In this document: piece after piece, positions 1 through 9,307 of the stretch
How positions within the stretch are numbered: position 1 is the first letter of the stretch
Layout of the letters: the number at the start of each line of letters is the position of its first letter
Source: an uncultured Roseobacter sp.
GTDB lineage: Bacteria > Pseudomonadota > Alphaproteobacteria > Rhodobacterales > Rhodobacteraceae
Length of the DNA stretch: 64,000 bases
Assembly: GCA_947488305.1 (NCBI GenBank)
Contig: CANKZM010000006.1
Coordinates: 62,001 to 126,000 of the forward strand
Direction of reading: 5' to 3'
Program-made: the position numbers and the translations under genes
Notes under the pieces: model-generated
What the model was told of the DNA's origin: nothing
The model's database searches: none
What the model saw: the letters and a program-made list of their open reading frames with translations, nothing else

Positions 1-1187
1 TCGTCCTGCGCAACTTTCATGTCCTGGGTCACGCCGGTCACAATCGTCGGCTCAAAAAAGGTGCCGCCCAGATCATGGGGTTTGCCGCCCGTCAGAACGG
101 CGCCACCATGTGCCACAACGTCTTCCATGTGCTCGATGACCTTGTCTACCGCCGCCGCATTGATCAGCGGCCCGGTGGTAACACCCGCTTCGAGACCGTC
201 TCCGACCTTGAGCGCTTCGACGGCCGCCTTCAGCTTTTCGGCGAAAGCGTCATAGACCCCAGCCTGAACGTAGATGCGGTTCGCGCATACACAGGTCTGC
301 CCATTGTTGCGGAACTTGCACATCATGGCACCTTCCACGGCGGCATCAAGATCCGCATCATCGAACACGATAAAGGGCGCATTGCCACCGAGTTCCATAG
401 AGCATTTCAGAACCTGATCCGCCGCCTGTTTCAACAGGATGCGGCCTACCTCGGTGCTGCCAGTGAATGTCAGTTTGCGCACAGCTGGGTTTTCGCAGAA
501 CTCGCGGCCGATCTCCGAGGCGGAAGAGGACGTCACGACGTTGAAAACACCGGCAGGTATACCAGCGCGATCCGCGAGTACCGCCATGGCGATGGCCGAG
601 AGCGGTGTCTCTTTTGCCGGGCGGGCCACAAAGCTGCATCCTACCGCGAGGGCAGGGGCGGCCTTGCGGGTGATCATCGCGTTGGGGAAATTCCACGGCG
701 TGATCGACGCTGCGACCCCGATGGGTTGTTTCAGCACGGTGATGCGTTTGTCGCGCTGGTGGCCCGGGATCGTTTCGCCGTACACCCGCTTGGCCTGTTC
801 GCCCATGAATTCGATGAAACTTGCGCCGTATCCAATCTCGCCTTTGGCTTCGGCGTGGGGCTTGCCTTGCTCGGCGGTCAGGATTGTCGCCAGATCGTCG
901 GCGTGTTCCATCATCAGGTCAAACCACTTGCGCATGACGCCGGCCCGTTCCTTGCCTGTCCAGCTTGCCCAGACCTTCTGTGCGGTTTGCGCCTGGGATA
1001 TGGCGCCTGCAACCTGTGCACGGCTTAGATCAGCAACCTCGGCAATGATGTCACCGCGTGCCGGGTTGGCGACCTCAAAGGTGCCGTTGTCGCCCTCAAC
1101 CCATTGCCCTCCGATGTAGCTGCGGGTTTCCAGCAGGGCAGGATCCTTCAGCAATGACTTGAGTTGCGTGGCCGGGAAATCTTTCAT
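1..1187 (-). CDS. gabD: NAD(P)-dependent succinate-semialdehyde dehydrogenase, 3' end cut by window edge
   Basis: This aldehyde dehydrogenase should oxidise succinate semialdehyde to succinate in the cytoplasm, the last step of GABA degradation. About 395 residues are visible of the roughly 485 usual for the family; the C-terminus lies beyond base 1. The glutamate of ELGGNAPF is residue 265 and the nucleophilic cysteine of NNGQTCVCANR is residue 299, the normal 34-residue spacing. The cofactor-region motif TPWNFP is present. The start is fixed by a strong AGGAGGACACGAC ribosome site just before the ATG at 1187. GabD is the best family match by recall; a related semialdehyde or glutarate-semialdehyde dehydrogenase cannot be excluded. 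Confidence 0.88.
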   Translation of the reverse strand, partial: MKDFPATQLKSLLKDPALLETRSYIGGQWVEGDNGTFEVANPARGDIIAEVADLSRAQVAGAISQAQTAQKVWASWTGKERAGVMRKWFDLMMEHADDLATILTAEQGKPHAEAKGEIGYGASFIEFMGEQAKRVYGETIPGHQRDKRITVLKQPIGVAASITPWNFPNAMITRKAAPALAVGCSFVARPAKETPLSAIAMAVLADRAGIPAGVFNVVTSSSASEIGREFCENPAVRKLTFTGSTEVGRILLKQAADQVLKCSMELGGNAPFIVFDDADLDAAVEGAMMCKFRNNGQTCVCANRIYVQAGVYDAFAEKLKAAVEALKVGDGLEAGVTTGPLINAAAVDKVIEHMEDVVAHGGAVLTGGKPHDLGGTFFEPTIVTGVTQDMKVAQD

Positions 1188-1268
1188 GTCGTGTCCTCCT
1201 GAAAATGCTGTTGTCTCCTTTTCAATTCTGGCAGTCTTTGTCCAGTTCGATCGCTTTTGGGGGTAGCC

Positions 1269-2054
1269 ATGCAACTGGATGACGCTTTCGCCAACGCCGC
1301 ATATATTCCACAGGCCGCCGACTTTCCGCCACGCTGGACCAGTGAAGCAGAGGCATTCCGAACCGGGTTAGGCAACCGGGCCGAGCTGGCAATACCATAT
1401 GGATCCAGCCCGCGACAGGCCTATGACTTGTTTCATTGCGAAACCGTTGCTTTGGGAACAGTGGTTTTCGTGCACGGGGGCTACTGGCTGAAATTCGACC
1501 GCAGCGTCTGGTCCCATCTTGCGCAAGGTGCGCTGGCGCGCGGCTGGAATGTTGCCATGCCCTCATATGATCTTTGTCCGCAGGTGCGCATTTCGGAGAT
1601 TACAGATCAGATTGCACGAGCCGTTAGCCATATTGCGGCGGGATCCAAGGGCCCGATCAGCCTGACAGGTCATTCGGCAGGCGGGCATCTGGTATCCCGC
1701 ATGCTCGCACCGGGAATGCTTGCGGCGGATGTTTTGGGACGGATACGCAGCGTGGCACCGATATCTCCGGTGACTGATCTGCGCCCGCTTTTGCAAACAT
1801 CGATGAACGATGCCTTTCAAATGGATATGTCCGATGCGGAAGCAGAAAGCCCTGTATTGCAACCTGCGCCGGATACGGCCGTCGAAATCTGGGTCGGTGC
1901 GGACGAACGTCCGGTCTTTGTCGAGCAGGCTGCGGCACTTGCGATCGCTTGGGGCGTCCCGCACTTTGTTGTCCCTGAGCGGCACCATTTTAATGTGATC
2001 AATGCGCTGGTTGATCCGCGCAGTGATATGGTGCGGTTTTTGACCCCAGACTGA
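1269..2054 (+). CDS. alpha/beta hydrolase, kynurenine-formamidase-like
   Basis: This is a 261-residue soluble hydrolase. The HGGYW oxyanion-hole motif is at residues 69-73 and the nucleophile elbow GHSAGG places the serine at residue 136. A late histidine in the ERHHFNV segment probably completes the triad. HGGxW together with GHSAGG is the pattern of the arylformamidase/esterase group, so N-formylkynurenine or another small ester or amide is a possible substrate; no other kynurenine gene is in the window. The frame also opens at a TTG at 1257, but the ATG at 1269 is preferred. It is transcribed divergently from gabD across an 81-base gap. Confidence 0.72.
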   Translation: MQLDDAFANAAYIPQAADFPPRWTSEAEAFRTGLGNRAELAIPYGSSPRQAYDLFHCETVALGTVVFVHGGYWLKFDRSVWSHLAQGALARGWNVAMPSYDLCPQVRISEITDQIARAVSHIAAGSKGPISLTGHSAGGHLVSRMLAPGMLAADVLGRIRSVAPISPVTDLRPLLQTSMNDAFQMDMSDAEAESPVLQPAPDTAVEIWVGADERPVFVEQAAALAIAWGVPHFVVPERHHFNVINALVDPRSDMVRFLTPD

Positions 2055-2257
2055 ATCGGCATCATTACGCGGTCACGCTCAGACGCTTATTGATGAGGAT
2101 AGGTCCGGGGAACCCGTTGTTTGTGCGCAAACCAGCGTTGGAATAGACAAAGCTGCCATTCTGCCAGTTCTGCGGCATTATCTTTTTTAGCCATACGCAG
2201 GTGCAAGTTACGCGGAGGCTCCTATATCATTAAGGAAATCAGAAGCGAGACGATACC

Positions 2258-2521
2258 ATGTTGTTTGTTCGGTCTATGGCCATGATTTTTGTCGCGCTGA
2301 GCATTGTGTTTGTGTGCTTGTGGTTCTATGCCCGCGCGGCGCGCCGGGAAAAACTCCAGGCGCAATGGGACAGGGATCAAGGCCCGGGCCGACGTGAGAG
2401 CTTTCTGGCCGCCGAGATGGCAAGCTATGAAGAGCGCCTGAAACGAAAGCTGATCTGGGGGGTTTATGTGATCCCCGGAAGTTTGCTGGCGATCTTGATC
2501 TACGTGACCAACATGGGCTGA
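2258..2521 (+). CDS. small membrane protein, unknown function
   Basis: I do not recognise a named family. The 87-residue protein has one hydrophobic segment at about residues 5-26, a basic and acidic central stretch of about 35 residues, and a second hydrophobic segment at about 68-84, so it is likely a two-pass inner-membrane protein. The gene is 13 bases upstream of the DUF1523 gene and in the same direction, suggesting co-transcription. The 203 bases before it, back to the hydrolase stop, hold no gene I can support. Confidence 0.6.
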   Translation: MLFVRSMAMIFVALSIVFVCLWFYARAARREKLQAQWDRDQGPGRRESFLAAEMASYEERLKRKLIWGVYVIPGSLLAILIYVTNMG

Positions 2522-2534
2522 CGGGAGTGGCTTA

Positions 2535-3182
2535 ATGACCTACGTGAAATGGTTTTTTATCGTTGCCTTCTGGGCGCTGGTCGGGGGGTTCTTTCACTAC
2601 ACTCTGCCACAGGTCGACATTGCCCGGATTACCGATACCTATGAGAAACGGGTTATCCCCGGATCGAACGCGCTCTTCTGGTCTCGGGGAGACGCGGGAA
2701 GCGCCTCGGAAGCTACGGAACGCGACGTGTTTTTCATCCAGACACGATTGGTCAGCGACCGTGTGATGGTGTTCCGAAATGAGGACACGGGATGGATCTG
2801 GCCACCCTATTTCAAGTTCGACACCTCTAATCTGCAAGCAGAGGCGGCCGAACTCCGATCAACATCCGCTGAACCACAATACGTCGCAATCCGGCACTAT
2901 GGGTGGCGGCTTGAATTCCTGTCGATCTTTCCAAATGCGTTATCCCTCTGGCCGGTTGACGGTCCTGACGCAAGCAAACCGTTCCCCTGGTTGAACAGCG
3001 TAATTCTGACCCTGTTTGCCGCTTTGGTTTATGGCATCTGGGTGAGATGGCGCAGATTTCGCGCCGCGCGAATAGACCCGGCGCTTGAGGAAATACAGGA
3101 TAGCTGGGAAGCAACCGAAGATGCTGTGGCCGAGAAACGTGGCAAACTGCGCCGCTGGTGGGCACAGCGGCGTGGACACTGA
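2535..3182 (+). CDS. DUF1523 family membrane-anchored protein
   Basis: The 215-residue protein has an N-terminal membrane segment (about residues 5-25), a periplasmic region of about 130 residues and a second membrane segment near residues 155-173. A highly charged cytoplasmic tail rich in Glu, Lys and Arg follows. The order of segments, and phrases such as the tyrosine-rich YVAIRHYGWR region, match the DUF1523 proteins of Rhodobacterales as I remember them. Function is unknown. It follows the 87-residue membrane protein closely and converges on the HIT gene with only 6 bases between stops. Confidence 0.65.
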   Translation: MTYVKWFFIVAFWALVGGFFHYTLPQVDIARITDTYEKRVIPGSNALFWSRGDAGSASEATERDVFFIQTRLVSDRVMVFRNEDTGWIWPPYFKFDTSNLQAEAAELRSTSAEPQYVAIRHYGWRLEFLSIFPNALSLWPVDGPDASKPFPWLNSVILTLFAALVYGIWVRWRRFRAARIDPALEEIQDSWEATEDAVAEKRGKLRRWWAQRRGH

Positions 3183-3188
3183 CTGTCT

Positions 3189-3569
3189 CTAGTCTGCTTT
3201 TGCGACCATGCGACCCATATGCCGTGCACCCAGGATATGCACGTGCAGGTGGGGTACCTCCTGCACACCGTTTGCCCCGGCGTTAGAAATAAGACGATAG
3301 CCGTCACCCGTAGTCAAATCGACACCTTCCAAGCGGCACACCTCACCAACGGCGCGGACATAGTCGACGATTTCCGCGTCGGTCGCTTCGGCGGCGAAAT
3401 GGTCGTAGCTGACATATGATCCTTTGGGGATGACGAGGACATGGGTCGGTGCCTGAGGATAAAGGTCACGAAACGCCAGGCTATGCTCAGTCTCAAGCAC
3501 TGTATTGTTGGGGATCTCGCCTCTCAGGATTTTGGCAAAGATATTCTGGTCGTCGTATGTATATCCCAT
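3189..3569 (-). CDS. HIT family (histidine triad) nucleotide-binding protein
   Basis: This 126-residue HINT-type protein would hydrolyse AMP-lysine or AMP-amine style purine phosphoramidates in the cytoplasm. The histidine triad is in HLHVHIL, with histidines at residues 107, 109 and 111. The N-terminal half carries the usual FAKILRGEIP and the VIPKG strand. Its length is normal for bacterial HinT. It lies directly downstream of the Branch-type glycosyltransferase on the same strand, 7 bases after that gene's stop, so the two may share a transcript although no functional link is known. Confidence 0.9.
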   Translation of the reverse strand: MGYTYDDQNIFAKILRGEIPNNTVLETEHSLAFRDLYPQAPTHVLVIPKGSYVSYDHFAAEATDAEIVDYVRAVGEVCRLEGVDLTTGDGYRLISNAGANGVQEVPHLHVHILGARHMGRMVAKAD

Positions 3570-3576
3570 GGGGCCC

Positions 3577-5154
3577 TCAGTCGAAAAAGAGATCTTGGCT
3601 GCGCACTATGTCTGACGCCATAGCCTGCGACACGGACAGGAATTGCGCAAGAGCCTGCGCATTTGCATCAAGACTGGCTTCCTCGCGCATGCGCGCATAA
3701 TGCTCAAAACCAGCATCCCGGAGGCGGTCTTTTTCAAAAACCATGTCGTTGCGGATCGTCGGCATCAGCCGGTCGAATGTTTCGGAAGTGGTTTGAGCCC
3801 CGGCCAGCCCGACGCGCATGGCGTGGCCCTTGAGGTAATCGTCCGTAAAGCTGCAATCTACTTCCAGAATGCGTGTGGTGGAGCGATCAGCTGCGAAATC
3901 CTGAAGAAGTTCGATATTGGCCGGGTCCATGCAGATGATCAGCCTGTCCGTCTCGAAGTAATCGAACAGCATCCGCACCAGCGCCCGGCGATGACGCATG
4001 CGTTTGCCGAGCGATGATTGTATTCCACCAAGATCAGGCAAGGGAGTGTTCTCTTCGTTAAAGAGATACTCCACCATCGGGACATTCGTGGTTTGCCGGA
4101 TACGATCCAAAAGCCTCTTTGCGACATGCCATTTCTTACACACGACCACCATGAGCTCGCGTTCGCGCCCCAATGTCGATTCCGTTTCCCAGAACCGGGC
4201 AGCAAAGCGGCGGCCAATGCGTCCGCGGCCAGTCAGAAACCTGAAAAGTCCCGGCCCTTCGGCGGATATTGTGAAGGACACATCGGAAGCGGAATAGAGA
4301 AGGCCCAGACGACGCATCAAATCCTGCGCTTCAGGGCTGATTTTGCGGGCAAAGAGGAAATCCTGGCCCAGAAGCATGTCGTAGTGGTCGTTGTAAAATG
4401 TGACCGGCATGCCGTAGTCGGTGAACATGAGGAACGTTAACGTGCGGCTGCGTATCTCGGTCATCGGGACCAGATGAGGCACGATCGTCTGGAAAAACGT
4501 TTCGTCGGGAATCCACGTGGTTGAAAAGAAACGCACGACGTCTCGCCGCTTGCGCGTGAATGCCAGCACCTTTTCCACGGTTTCCCGGCGCAGGCACCAC
4601 CACTGGCTGCCAATCCGCATTTCCAGGTCTGAGGGCGGTGCCCGTGTAAGTCCCAGTTTTTGTTGCAGCGCCATGGCCCGGTAGAACAGTTTTTTTGTTT
4701 TGCGTTCGTTGAAGAAGTGGCGATAGATCAGCCGTTCTTCCCGCATTCCCGTTTTGATCCAGTCGCTTTCGAAAAAATCGAAAGTCTCGATGAAATCATT
4801 GTCATTCTCATCCAGGAAATGATGTGTGTACTCGGCCGTCTTGATGGCCATGCAATCGCCGGAAAGCATATAGAAATGGGTCGCTTGGGGAAAACTCTCT
4901 ATCGCGACATCAAGGGTGTTCAACGTGGCCCTGACCAATGACCATTCGCCCCATCCGCATCTGACACGTTTTTTGGCAAAGCAAACGTTCTGGTTGCCAT
5001 CCAGCGCATTGCGAATTTTGTCATAATGCTCTGGCGCGGAACGGGCATCGAAATGGATCGCCATGAAATCGCCTGCCGCAGTCAGCAATTCCGCCTGCCG
5101 TACAATGGCATCCGGGTCTTTGTGGCACAGCAGGATATAGGCAATCTTGGCCAA
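3577..5154 (-). CDS. Branch-type (core-2/I) beta-1,6-N-acetylglucosaminyltransferase-like protein
   Basis: The first ~270 residues look like the Branch glycosyltransferase domain (GT14 type). It opens with AYILLCHKDPDAI and continues with the HFDARS and YMLSGDCMAIK segments and a WWCLRRETV acceptor-side region. The remaining ~250 residues form a separate domain found in Rhodobacterales homologues, which I recall as a DUF5927/5928-type extension. Length 525 residues. It would transfer a sugar to a glycan or glycoconjugate; donor and acceptor are unknown. It is divergent from a sulfotransferase gene across 144 AT-rich bases, which suggests joint work on one surface glycan. Confidence 0.72.
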   Translation of the reverse strand: MAKIAYILLCHKDPDAIVRQAELLTAAGDFMAIHFDARSAPEHYDKIRNALDGNQNVCFAKKRVRCGWGEWSLVRATLNTLDVAIESFPQATHFYMLSGDCMAIKTAEYTHHFLDENDNDFIETFDFFESDWIKTGMREERLIYRHFFNERKTKKLFYRAMALQQKLGLTRAPPSDLEMRIGSQWWCLRRETVEKVLAFTRKRRDVVRFFSTTWIPDETFFQTIVPHLVPMTEIRSRTLTFLMFTDYGMPVTFYNDHYDMLLGQDFLFARKISPEAQDLMRRLGLLYSASDVSFTISAEGPGLFRFLTGRGRIGRRFAARFWETESTLGRERELMVVVCKKWHVAKRLLDRIRQTTNVPMVEYLFNEENTPLPDLGGIQSSLGKRMRHRRALVRMLFDYFETDRLIICMDPANIELLQDFAADRSTTRILEVDCSFTDDYLKGHAMRVGLAGAQTTSETFDRLMPTIRNDMVFEKDRLRDAGFEHYARMREEASLDANAQALAQFLSVSQAMASDIVRSQDLFFD

Positions 5155-5298
5155 GGTCTCGGTATCTGCTCAGGTTTTATTTCCGCTTACTATGTTGATA
5201 AGGGTGAAGACTGATTGAATAAACAGCATTTTTTTGCTTTTTAAACCTAAACAGGCGATTGAGTGGCAGCGGCAGTGCAGAATCAGGAGTAGTCCTGC

Positions 5299-6117
5299 AT
5301 GGGTTTTCCCGGAACTTGGATGACGGAAAGCGAGAGCGTTGTATATCGCGTTGTCCCGAAGTGTGCCTGCTCGACCATTGGTCAGATCATGTATTATTCC
5401 GATCATGGGTCCTTTTTTGATGGCGATATTCACGATGCGCAGAACGGCCTGCACAAATGGGCGCTGGAGCACAGCAAAGACCCGATCTCCACAAATGTGC
5501 GGACCCATAAATCATTTGCGTTCACCTGCGTACGCAATCCCTACACCCGCATCCTGAGTTCGTTTTTCGACAAGATTTGCGGTATTCAGCGCAATGGAAA
5601 CAGGTATCGCGGTAACCTCGTGCCGCAACTTGTGCAGCAATACGGTATTGAAGTGGGTGGGCCAGATGGCGGGGAGCCGTTTGACCAGATTGCCTCTTTC
5701 CGGAGGTTCCTGCTTTTTGCACGCGACACGATCAGGTTTCGCAAACCCATGGATCCGGATATCCACTGGTCTGCCATGTCAGGGCACATCAGCACCTTCA
5801 TCGTGAACGGTGGCCGCTATGACAGAATTTTCTGGACGGAAAAGTTCAATGACGGCATGCAAACGGTGCTCGACTCCATAGAAACCCCCAAAAAGGTCGC
5901 GCTCAAGGAGGTTCCTCGCTTCAACGAGAGTGAAGGCCATGGCCCGAAACGCGCGCATCCTGTGGAAGCCTATTTCGACGATCTGTCGATGCATTTGGTC
6001 TATGAGATTTACAAGCGTGATTTCGAGTTGTTCAAATACGATTTTGAAGACCCCGGCAACAAGATGCCTGTTGGCGAGATCGACCTTGATGAGGTGCATG
6101 CCAAGCTTGGTGACTGA
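5299..6117 (+). CDS. carbohydrate sulfotransferase family protein
   Basis: This 272-residue protein should move sulfate from PAPS to a hydroxyl of a glycan. VPKCACSTIGQIM near residues 17-29 is the 5'-phosphosulfate-binding loop (lysine followed by a small-residue ST), and TCVRNPYTRILSSF near residues 75-88 is the 3'-phosphate-binding motif of the type-2 carbohydrate sulfotransferases. No signal peptide or membrane segment is visible, so it acts in the cytoplasm on a precursor, unlike Golgi enzymes. It lies head-to-head with the Branch-type glycosyltransferase. The ATG at 5299 is preceded by an AGGAG-like site. Confidence 0.75.
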   Translation: MGFPGTWMTESESVVYRVVPKCACSTIGQIMYYSDHGSFFDGDIHDAQNGLHKWALEHSKDPISTNVRTHKSFAFTCVRNPYTRILSSFFDKICGIQRNGNRYRGNLVPQLVQQYGIEVGGPDGGEPFDQIASFRRFLLFARDTIRFRKPMDPDIHWSAMSGHISTFIVNGGRYDRIFWTEKFNDGMQTVLDSIETPKKVALKEVPRFNESEGHGPKRAHPVEAYFDDLSMHLVYEIYKRDFELFKYDFEDPGNKMPVGEIDLDEVHAKLGD

Positions 6118-6161
6118 TGCGGCTTCTTGCGTGTACGGCCCAAACTGCCTAAATCAGCGCC

Positions 6162-6650
6162 ATGGCACAGGTTAAGTCTTCCTCAAAATCCGACCCGAAC
6201 TACAAGGTTGTCGCCGAAAACCGGCGGGCGCGTTTCGATTATGCGATCGAGGAGGACGTGGAATGCGGGATCATTCTGGAAGGCTCCGAGGTGAAATCCC
6301 TGCGAGAGGGCGGCGCGAACATTGCTGAAAGCTATGCCGCGGTCGAGGATGGGGAACTGTGGCTGGTGAACGGCTACATCGCACCCTACAAACAGGCCAA
6401 GACGTTCCAGCATGAAGAACGCCGCCGTAGAAAGTTGCTCGTCAGTCGCAAGCAGCTGTCGGATTTCTGGAACGCGACTCAGCGCAAGGGTTTGACGCTC
6501 GTTCCGCTGGTGCTCTATTTCAATCATCGCGGTATGGCCAAGATCAAGATCGGCGTTGCCAAAGGTAAAAAACTGCACGACAAACGCGAAACAGCGGCGA
6601 AACGTGATTGGTCGCGTCAAAAATCCCGTCTCATGAAAGACCACGGCTGA
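6162..6650 (+). CDS. smpB: SsrA (tmRNA)-binding protein
   Basis: SmpB binds tmRNA and delivers it to stalled ribosomes for trans-translation. The 162-residue product has the family core [20 protein letters not shown], the [10 protein letters not shown] segment and the basic C-terminal tail [13 protein letters not shown] that enters the mRNA channel. Length is normal. The tmRNA gene itself is not in this window. Confidence 0.96.
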   Translation: MAQVKSSSKSDPNYKVVAENRRARFDYAIEEDVECGIILEGSEVKSLREGGANIAESYAAVEDGELWLVNGYIAPYKQAKTFQHEERRRRKLLVSRKQLSDFWNATQRKGLTLVPLVLYFNHRGMAKIKIGVAKGKKLHDKRETAAKRDWSRQKSRLMKDHG

Positions 6651-6744
6651 CCCCCAAAGCAAACCTGAGCACCGCTAACCGGTCTTGCCAGTCTGCCTTC
6701 GTGGCGTTACCCAGAGTCGATTGCTCACCACAGGGGTATTTGAG

Positions 6745-7599
6745 ATGTCTGATGACCCGAAAACACTGGTCTCCACTGATTGGCTGTCACGGCATCTGAG
6801 TGATCCGGATATGAGGGTGCTGGATGCTTCATGGTACCTGCCCGAAGCCGGTCGCAACGCCAGAGATGAGTACAACGAGGGTCACATTCCGGGCGCACGG
6901 TTCTTCGACATTGACGACATTTCCGACAACCGTTCGGATTTACCTCATATGGCGCCGCCGGTGGAGAAATTCATGTCGCGTCTGCGTGCCATGGGTGTGG
7001 GTGACGGGCATCAAGTGGTCATCTATGACGGTGCTGGTTTGCTGTCGGCGGCACGGGTCTGGTGGCTTTTCAGATTGATGGGGCAGGAGAACGTCGCCGT
7101 ATTGGACGGTGGTTTCCCAAAATGGCAAGCCGAAGGGCATCCGGTCGAAGACTTGCCGCCGATGGTGCGGGACCGGCATATGACCGTCCGATTCCAGAAC
7201 CATTTGGTCCGCGACGTAACACAGGTGTCTGCCGCCTCAAAGCTAAAGGATCACGTCATCGTGGACGCACGTGCCGCAAACCGGTTCCGCGGGGACGCGC
7301 CGGAGCCGCGCGAAGGACTGCGGGCTGGTCACATACCGGGCGCGCGGTCGGTGCCCTTCACGACCCTTTTGAACGACGACAAGACAATGAAATCACCAGA
7401 GGACTGCGCCAAGGTCTTTGAGGCTGCAGGCGTTGATCTGAAGAAACCGATTATCACAAGCTGCGGGTCAGGCATAACGGCTGCGATCCTTGCGCTTGCG
7501 TTGGAGCGTATGGGGCACCGGAATTGGTCGCTCTATGATGGATCATGGGCGGAATGGGGGATGTTTCCAACAGTACCCGTCGAGACGGGAGAAGCCTGA
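6745..7599 (+). CDS. sseA: 3-mercaptopyruvate/thiosulfate sulfurtransferase
   Basis: This is a two-domain rhodanese of 284 residues. The C-terminal active loop is CGSGITA with the catalytic cysteine at residue 240; a loop of this CGSG(V/I)TA form is typical of mercaptopyruvate sulfurtransferase. It would transfer the sulfane sulfur of mercaptopyruvate to a thiol or cyanide. The frame opens further upstream at 6685, but the ATG at 6745 gives the normal N-terminus (MSDDPKTLVSTDWL). Its stop overlaps the aminotransferase start by one base (TGATG), so the two are translationally coupled. An aminotransferase could make mercaptopyruvate from cysteine, which fits the pairing. Confidence 0.88.
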   Translation: MSDDPKTLVSTDWLSRHLSDPDMRVLDASWYLPEAGRNARDEYNEGHIPGARFFDIDDISDNRSDLPHMAPPVEKFMSRLRAMGVGDGHQVVIYDGAGLLSAARVWWLFRLMGQENVAVLDGGFPKWQAEGHPVEDLPPMVRDRHMTVRFQNHLVRDVTQVSAASKLKDHVIVDARAANRFRGDAPEPREGLRAGHIPGARSVPFTTLLNDDKTMKSPEDCAKVFEAAGVDLKKPIITSCGSGITAAILALALERMGHRNWSLYDGSWAEWGMFPTVPVETGEA

Positions 7600-8783
7600 T
7601 GTTTGAGACTTTGGAAGCCCGCCCTGCGGATGGCATTCTCGCATTGATGCAGATGTATCACGATGACCCGCGCGAGACAAAAATCGACCTTGGAGTTGGT
7701 GTTTATAAGGACGCAAACGGGCTCACGCCGGTGATGCGTGCGGTGAAAGCGGCCGAACACAAACTGTGGGAGACGCAAGACACAAAAGTTTATACCGGAC
7801 TTGCGGGTGATCCGGCCTTTGCCGATGCGCTTTTTGATCTGGTGCTGGATGGCGCGGTGCCGCGGGAGACGGTCGCGGCGGTTGCAACACCGGGTGGTAC
7901 GGGCGCTGTCCGGCAAGCGTTTGAGCTTGTTCGGTTGGCGCGCCCGGACGCACGTGTGTTTGTGTCAGACCCGACCTGGCCCAATCACATATCGATCCTC
8001 GGTTATCTGGGCATGAACATCGAAAGGTACAGATACTTCGATGAAGCCACGCGCGCTGTCGATTTCGATGGCATGATGTCAGACCTGAAAACCGCGAAAG
8101 CGGGGGATGTTGTCCTGCTGCATGGCTGCTGTCACAACCCGACTGGGGCCAATCTGAACGCAACGGAGTGGCAAGCAGTTATCAACGTCCTGTTGGAAAC
8201 CGGCGCAGTGCCGATGATCGACATTGCCTACCAGGGATTTGGCGATGGGCTGAAAGAGGATGCTTTGGCAACCCGTTTGGTGGCCGCTTCCGTGCCAGAA
8301 TGCCTGATCGCGGCAAGTTGTTCGAAGAATTTCGGTATTTACCGGGAACGGACGGGATTGCTCATGGCCATCAGTCAGGATGCCGGCGCGCGCAAACTAA
8401 ATCAGGACACACTGGCCTTTCTGAATCGTCAGAACTACAGCTTCCCGCCGGATCACGGGGCGCGGCTTGTGACAATGATCCTGAATGATGAGGCGTTGCG
8501 CGCCGACTGGCAGGCGGAACTGGAGGAGGTTCGTCAAAACATGCTCGGTCTGCGGCAGCAACTGGCTGAGGAACTGCGACGGATTTCCGGATCAGATCGA
8601 TTTGGCTTTCTTGCGCAACACCGTGGTATGTTCTCGCGCCTTGGCACATCGCCGGACAAGGTGGCTGCGATGCGGGAGAAGAACGGCATCTACATGGTCG
8701 CTGACAGTCGAATGAACATCGCTGGTCTGAACGCAAGAACCATACCGATCCTTGCCAAGGCCATTATCGAAGCGGGCGTTTGA
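7599..8783 (+). CDS. aspartate/aromatic amino acid aminotransferase
   Basis: This is a fold-type I PLP aminotransferase of 394 residues in the AspC/TyrB subfamily. It has the NPTGANL loop, the aspartate of DIAYQGFGDG that contacts the PLP ring nitrogen, and the Schiff-base lysine in SCSKNFGIYRERTG. The ATG at 7599 is chosen because it overlaps the sulfurtransferase stop and yields the normal length; an ATG at 7545 in frame would add 18 residues of sequence that encodes sseA. Whether aspartate, an aromatic amino acid or cysteine is the main substrate cannot be read from the sequence. Confidence 0.9.
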   Translation: MFETLEARPADGILALMQMYHDDPRETKIDLGVGVYKDANGLTPVMRAVKAAEHKLWETQDTKVYTGLAGDPAFADALFDLVLDGAVPRETVAAVATPGGTGAVRQAFELVRLARPDARVFVSDPTWPNHISILGYLGMNIERYRYFDEATRAVDFDGMMSDLKTAKAGDVVLLHGCCHNPTGANLNATEWQAVINVLLETGAVPMIDIAYQGFGDGLKEDALATRLVAASVPECLIAASCSKNFGIYRERTGLLMAISQDAGARKLNQDTLAFLNRQNYSFPPDHGARLVTMILNDEALRADWQAELEEVRQNMLGLRQQLAEELRRISGSDRFGFLAQHRGMFSRLGTSPDKVAAMREKNGIYMVADSRMNIAGLNARTIPILAKAIIEAGV

Positions 8784-8833
8784 TCCATTGAATCAGCGAC
8801 AAACGCAACGGTGCTGAAAGGTTGGCAATCTAG

Positions 8834-9265
8834 GTGTCAGTTCTGTTTCAAATTGCCTTGGGGTCCGGAATTCTGATCTTGTGCACGCTGCTCCACATTG
8901 GTGCAGAAGTCAGATTGTCACGCGGGCTTCGCAACAGCGACATGATCAAAGAACAGGCGACGGCGTGGCATACTTTTCTGGTATGTTCGGGCGTGGTCAT
9001 GGTGTTGATGCTTTCCCATACCATCCAGCTATATATCTGGGCAGTATCGCTTTGGATGATGGGCGCGTTGCCCTGGTATGAAGAACCGATTTATTTCGCG
9101 CTGGTGACATACACCACGGTTGGCTATGGCGACGTGACGCTTCCATCTGAGTTCCGGATCTTTGGCGCTATGGCCAGTGTCAATGGTATCCTTGCTTTCG
9201 GATTGACGACAGCGTTTCTGGTAAACTTTTTTCCACGCATTATCAGCGAGTTGCGCAACGATTGA
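8834..9265 (+). CDS. minimal two-TM potassium channel
   Basis: The 143-residue product contains a pore signature TTVGYGDVTLP (TVGYGD at residues 95-100), preceded by a pore helix and flanked by hydrophobic segments. Hydrophobic stretches near residues 2-22, 45-75 and 112-132 suggest three membrane helices with no cytoplasmic RCK or ligand domain, so the subunit would tetramerise into a bare K+ channel. The start is a GTG at 8834 with a weak AGGTTGG region ahead. It follows the aminotransferase by 50 bases on the same strand. Confidence 0.8.
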   Translation: MSVLFQIALGSGILILCTLLHIGAEVRLSRGLRNSDMIKEQATAWHTFLVCSGVVMVLMLSHTIQLYIWAVSLWMMGALPWYEEPIYFALVTYTTVGYGDVTLPSEFRIFGAMASVNGILAFGLTTAFLVNFFPRIISELRND

Positions 9266-9307
9266 GCGTTGTTGAATCAAGATGTGAACCGTCAAAGTGA
9301 GCAAGTG

